Source: Arsukibacterium tuosuense
Lineage (GTDB): Bacteria > Pseudomonadota > Gammaproteobacteria > Enterobacterales > Alteromonadaceae
Length of the DNA: 64,000 bases
NCBI RefSeq assembly: GCF_900215315.1
Contig: NZ_OBEB01000003.1
Span: 124,001-188,000, forward strand
Reading direction: 5' to 3'
Shown here: one piece after another, positions 59,605 to 64,000 of the stretch
How positions within the stretch are numbered: position 1 is the stretch's first letter
How the letters are laid out: each line of letters begins with the position of its first letter
Position numbers and translations under genes: made by a program
Notes under the pieces: model-generated
Database searches by the model: none
What the model was told of the DNA's origin: nothing
The model's input: the letters and a program-made list of their open reading frames with translations, nothing else

Positions 59605-61224
59605 TTACCGCATACGCTGCCTTACTTTTCGTGCGTGCAGAACAGCCGGCGCGATAACCAAAACTGCAATAGTGACTAATACAAATGGATAGAGTTTTTC
59701 AAACAACACTAATTGAAGCAATGCAACAGCGTCAGCATTATTGACGTGTTCTGCTATAGCAATAGGGCCTATTGCTGCTTCCTTAGCAATCGAAAAACCG
59801 TTGCTCCATGCGCCCTGCCAACCGAGTGAGGATAAAGAAGCATAGGCTTTGAAACCAACAGCAGAGGCTCCAAAGCTAATAATACCTAGAGCCACGGTTC
59901 CGACACTCAGAATGCCAAAACCAATGCCGCCTATTGTAACTATGCCAACAGATACAATGCCGATACTAATGGGCGCGATAGCGACACCACCCCATGCAAA
60001 TAACACTCCGCGAGCAATAGGGCCACTTGCTATCCAGGCTACAGCGGGTTTATCACCTTGCTCGGACATGCCAAACTGGAAATGAAAAAGAGGTAAGCCA
60101 CATAAATTCAAGCGACTCTTATATTCTCGTCGCTTAGAATCTCTGTGCTGCGCTTCAGCTAAAAATGACTCAGGATGAAATAGCCTCTCCCGTACTCTGA
60201 GCGCTCGCATTTTGGCGAACATTCGTTTGGCTAAAAATAAGTACGTTAGCACAAAGGCCAGCACTGATAGCTGGCTTAAAAGTGCATAAATGCCGACATT
60301 TTCGGCTGCAGATAAAGCGAGTTTTTTAAGTGAAAACATACTTAAAACAAAAATAATGGCAAAAGAAATAAACTGCGTGACAGTCACTACAACAAGCTGG
60401 CGCTCTGCTTGAGTTCTGGATTGTTCCAGCGCAGCTTTCAAACCAAAAAAGGAACTTGCTAAGCCTGAAAATGTCGCTAGCAATGATAAAACGGTAGCGA
60501 TGTTAAAAAATGAGCCGGCTTTTATACTTGCAGCGCCAAAACCTGCTGCTTTGGTTGGTGGTGAAATACCGCCAATGGCTACAAGTACTGCTGCAGTAAA
60601 AGCGACACCAGGCTTGCTGCGTTGCAGTGCATCTTCGACAAATGACGACATGGCTCTTTTTAGTAACTTACGACCGCGTGACAAACGTTGTTTAGCGGTG
60701 TCTACCGATAAATCAAGCTCTGCCGCAACTAACTCTACAGACAGTTGTTCCCGATAAAATAAAATTAATGGCTCCCGGTAAGTCGGGTCGATATTTTCTA
60801 ACGCTTTCCACAATAACGTTTCGTGCTGTTGACGTATCACGACTTCATCCATTTCTTCAGTTTGAATATTGTCAAAATGGTGATCTTGCAGTTCTTCAGC
60901 CCCCGTTACCGGGTGGTTCGCTTGCCCCCGACAGTGATTACTAATCTTAAAACGCAAAATAGCGCATAGCCATGCTTTCAGTTTCTCAGGTTCACGCAGC
61001 GTATCTAACTTTCTCCAGGCTTCGACAAAAGCCTCCTGTGCAATATCTTCGCTTTGTTTAAGATCACCAATGGATGAATAAGCTACTGAACACAGCAGAT
61101 TCTGATACCGGGAAACGATTTGGCAAAATGCCTCGCGATTGCCACCCAGAGAAAAATTCACTAAGTTTAAATCAGTTGCGCCTGCTAATTTATTGCGTTT
61201 TCCAAACATAATTTGCTTCAACAT
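59605..61224 (-). CDS. ECF sigma factor fused to a membrane domain with glycine pentad repeats
   Basis: 539 aa. Region 2 at about 31-100 (AFCQIVSRYQNLLCSVAYSS, DLKQSEDIAQEAFVEAWRKL, AWLCAILRFKISNHCRG) and region 4 at about 140-192 (YREPLILFYREQLSVELVAA, DTAKQRLSRGRKLLKRA) make a complete ECF sigma core. Then come a linker with a hydrophobic stretch (207-222), two or three further helices (about 237-335), a basic loop, and at 410-459 ten consecutive pentads of the form x-hydrophobic-Gly-hydrophobic-x with Gly at 412, 422, 427, 432, 437, 442, 447, 452, 457 (Ala at 417). A last helix lies at about 511-530. No separate anti-sigma gene is adjacent, so the tail may hold the sigma part at the membrane. 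Confidence 0.85.
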   Translation of the reverse strand: MLKQIMFGKRNKLAGATDLNLVNFSLGGNREAFCQIVSRYQNLLCSVAYSSIGDLKQSEDIAQEAFVEAWRKLDTLREPEKLKAWLCAILRFKISNHCRGQANHPVTGAEELQDHHFDNIQTEEMDEVVIRQQHETLLWKALENIDPTYREPLILFYREQLSVELVAAELDLSVDTAKQRLSRGRKLLKRAMSSFVEDALQRSKPGVAFTAAVLVAIGGISPPTKAAGFGAASIKAGSFFNIATVLSLLATFSGLASSFFGLKAALEQSRTQAERQLVVVTVTQFISFAIIFVLSMFSLKKLALSAAENVGIYALLSQLSVLAFVLTYLFLAKRMFAKMRALRVRERLFHPESFLAEAQHRDSKRREYKSRLNLCGLPLFHFQFGMSEQGDKPAVAWIASGPIARGVLFAWGGVAIAPISIGIVSVGIVTIGGIGFGILSVGTVALGIISFGASAVGFKAYASLSSLGWQGAWSNGFSIAKEAAIGPIAIAEHVNNADAVALLQLVLFEKLYPFVLVTIAVLVIAPAVLHARKVRQRMR

Positions 61225-61331
61225 AATGCTGTTTTAACCAGGTAGCTATAGCCACCGAAAAGGCGACAAAATTTATCGTTTATGGTGCTTAATACCAATA
61301 AAAAAAATCAAAAAGCTAAGATTCGTTAATC

Positions 61332-62360
61332 TCAGTTATTATTCGATACAATTTTAACGATGCGGTTATATACAATCTCGGATAGCGCCCAGGTGTCGCC
61401 ATCAAAATTAGTTGTATTTACAAACTGCACCACCACCGTATCTATTTCTTTATGGTATTTGGCGATACTCTGATAGCCCGGGATAAGGCCAGTATGCTCA
61501 TATTTGTATAAATTGGTATAAAGCTGCTGCTCCCCATTGTTAAACACACTGCCCTCGTTTAATGCCCTTAGAAAAACCCCCACATCCTCTGCAGAAGCTA
61601 TCATGGACTCATTTTCCATTTTAAGATCATGCTCTACACCAACATAATAGCCACTCATCACCAGTTCTTTATCCACATCCTGAATTGAACGAAAGGTATG
61701 CTTAAGTCCCAAAGGAACTAAGATCTCATCTTTGATGAACTGAAAGTGGTCATACCCTAAGACTTTTTCCATAATCTTGCTAATTAGCAGGTAGTTAGAA
61801 TTCGAATAATCATACTTTTCGTCGGGTTTGAATTTAGCGGTTAAATCCAAGACTAATGCGAGGGCCTGTTCAGCGTTAGCCGGTGGATTTTTCCAATAAT
61901 CTTTTACATCTGTGAAGTTAGGAATACCACTACGATGCTGTAGCAGCATTCTCAGGGTAATTTTGTCTGCGTACTGAATACGTGTCTTAAGCTCAGGTAA
62001 ATAATGAGCTAACGTCTCATCAAGTGATAGCCGGCCAGCAGCGACTAATTTGCTGACCGCAACAGCGTCATATAACTTACTGATGCTGGCAATTTTAAAT
62101 AGCGCCTGGCTATTCGCCGGCACTTTGAGTTCACGATTGTGCCATCCGGCAGCGTACGATCTGGCACGCTGTCCTTTTTTGTCAACATAGACAATAATGC
62201 CGTCAAACTCATGTGCTAAGGCAGAAGTCACCTCTTGCTGAACCGTATCAGGCAGCGGCGTAAACCAGGCAAACAATAATGCCCAGGGTACAAACACCAG
62301 TGATATTACAGAGCCTATTAATAAAGACACTTTGATTAGTCCTCGCAAATTATTATTCAA
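61332..62360 (-). CDS. Serine hydrolase of the class C beta-lactamase family
   Basis: 342 aa from a TTG start with GAGGAGG 7-8 nt upstream. N-terminal membrane anchor (VSLLIGSVISLVFVPWALLF). Active-site motifs: Ser92-x-x-Lys95 (KIASISKLYD), Tyr185-Ser-Asn187 (YDYSNSNY) and His289-Thr-Gly (YEHTGLIPGY). Family knowledge covers D-aminopeptidases, esterases and penicillin-binding-like proteins; true antibiotic resistance is unlikely with this divergence. It begins 1 bp after the acyltransferase stop, so the two are coupled. Confidence 0.88.
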   Translation of the reverse strand: MNNNLRGLIKVSLLIGSVISLVFVPWALLFAWFTPLPDTVQQEVTSALAHEFDGIIVYVDKKGQRARSYAAGWHNRELKVPANSQALFKIASISKLYDAVAVSKLVAAGRLSLDETLAHYLPELKTRIQYADKITLRMLLQHRSGIPNFTDVKDYWKNPPANAEQALALVLDLTAKFKPDEKYDYSNSNYLLISKIMEKVLGYDHFQFIKDEILVPLGLKHTFRSIQDVDKELVMSGYYVGVEHDLKMENESMIASAEDVGVFLRALNEGSVFNNGEQQLYTNLYKYEHTGLIPGYQSIAKYHKEIDTVVVQFVNTTNFDGDTWALSEIVYNRIVKIVSNNN

Positions 62361-62361
62361 A

Positions 62362-63597
62362 TCAACGCCTCCTCAACTGGCCACTGAAAAATCTCAATTT
62401 TAAAAATGACCTTTGTAAACGTTTACCATTCAGTGCTTTACCGATAAACGTAGAGCGAACGAAAAATTCATACAGCATCAACGATAATCCAACTGTGATC
62501 ACGCAGATACTTGCCAATTTTACAGACCAATGAAGCGGAAGCTCTGCGAAGGCAATTTGTAACCAAATTACGATAGGGAGATGGATTAAATATAGCCAAT
62601 ATGATGCTTCCGCAAGATATTGGAGTTTTTTATCAGGCTTGTTTAAAAAACGCTCGCAAAGCCCCAGTACAATGGATACCAGAGACCACATCATTGCTGC
62701 ATAAGTAATTACAAAGCCAAACTTTAGCAGGACATAATAATAATGGCCTTTTTCCATCTGATATTGCGAAAGCCAGCATGTAATGGCGATTGCAATTGCA
62801 CAAATAAAAACTCTGCTTAGATTCAGCTGAATAAAAGCCTGTAGTAATGTCTGACGACCCTGCAACAGCCATCCAAAAGCAAAAAAGTACCCATAAAGTA
62901 ATGTAACCGCAGCATCAGGTATCAGAGACTTATCCGGAGTGTCCACGCCCCAGGTTTGCATAAACCACAGTATGGTTGCAGCAGGTAATGCGAGAATAAA
63001 CAACGAATAACGAGATTTGCATACGGCAGCAATTGTCAAATACAGCAGCGAGCTAACGCTTTTCTTCAGATTAGTGTTCAACCCGACAATGTATCGTGCA
63101 ACAAGCACTATGAAAGAAATCAAAAGGAGATAGTATAGAAACCATAAATGCGTGCCGACGAACAGATCTTTGGGGATCGCCGTTAAGGTTGCGATAGCTG
63201 AGTCTAAGGCGTTTTTAACATTGACCTCTCCTTGCATGCTTTGAGCGCCCATTTGCCAACCTGATACCAACAATGGGCGAAGCACAAACCAACCAAGACA
63301 AAATGGCATGGCCAGCCTTAATAAACGGGATTTAATAAACTCATATCCACCTCGCCGGTTACAACTCATGCGGCTAAAATAGCCTGCCAGTAGAAAAAAA
63401 AGTTCCAATCTAAACGAGTGACTGACTAGTACCAATAGTGTCACTGTGCTGCTCGTTGATATATCCATTACTGCCCAGCCAATAAACATTGGCATAAATG
63501 ACAAACTTGCATGAAATACAATACCGAGAAGTAGTGCCAGCGCGCGCGCAGCAACCAGATATTGCAGTCTGTCACTATTTTCTAATGGCTTATTCAT
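62362..63597 (-). CDS. Acyltransferase 3 family membrane protein (OpgC-like)
   Basis: 411 aa with about ten membrane helices. Family start RLQYLVAARALALLLGIVFH (catalytic His in VFHASLSF), FFLLAGYFSRMSCNRRG with the conserved Arg-rich loop, and WYLIHLPI-like YWLYLIHLPIVIWLQ near the end. Such proteins move acyl or succinyl groups onto periplasmic glycans. It is first in a two-gene unit with the serine hydrolase. No good ribosome site precedes the ATG at 63597. Confidence 0.88.
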   Translation of the reverse strand: MNKPLENSDRLQYLVAARALALLLGIVFHASLSFMPMFIGWAVMDISTSSTVTLLVLVSHSFRLELFFLLAGYFSRMSCNRRGGYEFIKSRLLRLAMPFCLGWFVLRPLLVSGWQMGAQSMQGEVNVKNALDSAIATLTAIPKDLFVGTHLWFLYYLLLISFIVLVARYIVGLNTNLKKSVSSLLYLTIAAVCKSRYSLFILALPAATILWFMQTWGVDTPDKSLIPDAAVTLLYGYFFAFGWLLQGRQTLLQAFIQLNLSRVFICAIAIAITCWLSQYQMEKGHYYYVLLKFGFVITYAAMMWSLVSIVLGLCERFLNKPDKKLQYLAEASYWLYLIHLPIVIWLQIAFAELPLHWSVKLASICVITVGLSLMLYEFFVRSTFIGKALNGKRLQRSFLKLRFFSGQLRRR

Positions 63598-63670
63598 TGA
63601 TTTAATATATCCAGCTTATCAGCAATTTAATGGTTCTCTTTTGCATACCTAACAGGCCTGTTTGCTTTGG

Positions 63671-64000
63671 TTAATAGAAACTGACTTCACGCAACTCGAA
63701 GTCAAATCCGGCCGGCTGAAGACTGTAGGCAATAACGCTTAAACTATTTAGCGTGGCGGTATTTAACGCGGTTTGTTCTGACCAGCCTCTTTTCATTGAG
63801 GCAAAAGCGACTTTTACTTCATGAAACTCACCATCAGACGTTACGACGACAGGCGCCGAATGAAAATCAAAGTTAGTGATTTCATTGCTATTTGCCGACA
63901 ACGTAAGGTTTCCCTTATTGAGTTTAACCAGCAAACGGACGCCCTGATATTGGCTGGCATCGTAATTGATGCCTACAGCAGCAAGTGGCAACACTGAGCT
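63671..64000 (-). CDS. C-terminal CIA30/CBM11-like domain of a protein cut by the window end
   Basis: The reading frame is open to base 64000, so the N-terminal part is missing. The visible 110 residues form one beta-sandwich with GINYDASQYQGVRLLVKLNK, NEITNFDFHSAPVVVTSDGE, FHEVKVAFASMKRGWSEQ and PAGFDFELREVSFY. This matches the CIA30 / CBM11 pattern (YDAS-Y-G, then the nFDfH strand), often the last domain of secreted carbohydrate-active or amidohydrolase proteins. The parent function cannot be told. Confidence 0.65.
   Translation of the reverse strand, partial: SSVLPLAAVGINYDASQYQGVRLLVKLNKGNLTLSANSNEITNFDFHSAPVVVTSDGEFHEVKVAFASMKRGWSEQTALNTATLNSLSVIAYSLQPAGFDFELREVSFY

Overview
The window looks like a piece of chromosome from a free-living marine or freshwater gammaproteobacterium of the Alteromonadales type (Rheinheimera / Arsukibacterium / Alishewanella-like). 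This placement is inferred from gene content and order, not from a database search. Supporting features are the block trxB-aat-bpt-infA / clpA-clpS / cspD / monomeric icd, the block rluE-mnmA-hflD-purB-roxA, a PsrA-type regulator joined to fadE, a large TonB-dependent receptor, and thrS-infC-rpmI-rplT with the rare ATT start of infC. No rRNA, CRISPR array, complete insertion sequence, phage gene or integrase was seen.

Layout. 0-2 kb: RND efflux permease (cut by the window edge) and its adaptor. 2.4-4 kb: a small CBM48/E-set protein and a FabH-like ketoacyl synthase. 4.2-9.6 kb: tamA-tamB. 9.6-15.5 kb: cmoM-ybgI, a Lys/Ala/Pro-rich histone-H1-like protein, a glycosyltransferase, a TrhA/hemolysin-III protein and a secreted subtilase. 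15.8-24.1 kb: trxB and a nearly complete N-degron pathway (aat, bpt, clpS, clpA) with infA, cspD and icd. 24.3-29.3 kb: RNA-modification and purine genes ending in the ribosomal oxygenase roxA. 29.4-34.2 kb: a DUF4826-like protein, leucine-type dehydrogenase, fadE and psrA. 34.2-37.3 kb: a TonB-dependent receptor behind a long leader with an aromatic-rich 23-codon ORF. 37.5-41.5 kb: an HD-GYP phosphodiesterase, upp, an alpha/beta hydrolase and an NlpE-META lipoprotein. 41.7-44.8 kb: the thrS-infC-rpmI-rplT translation operon. 45-52 kb: a six-helix chemoreceptor with a thioredoxin-like partner, ketosamine kinase, folM, a CPXCG protein, and ribE / norM / DUF3080. 52-55 kb: a large S9 peptidase lipoprotein. 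55.3 kb: tRNA-Val(GAC). From 55.4 kb to the end every gene is on the minus strand and the DNA is visibly richer in A+T. This part looks accessory: hydrolases, an XRE/membrane-protein pair, an ECF sigma factor fused to a membrane domain with glycine pentad repeats, a serine hydrolase/acyltransferase pair and a CIA30-like fragment.

The most interesting signals are regulatory or architectural. (1) The thrS leader holds two hairpins with an identical 7-nt loop carrying a GGU threonine anticodon on co-varying stems, i.e. a double tRNA-Thr anticodon-arm mimic. (2) The ECF sigma factor carries about ten pentads with Gly (once Ala) at every fifth residue. (3) The TonB receptor leader has an aromatic-rich leader ORF whose Shine-Dalgarno can pair with its own codons, followed by a hairpin. 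(4) An intrinsic terminator sits inside the infC-rpmI gap. (5) A 12-bp triplet repeat is read in two frames where norM overlaps a lipoprotein signal peptide. (6) Tandem PsrA-like palindromes precede psrA-fadE.
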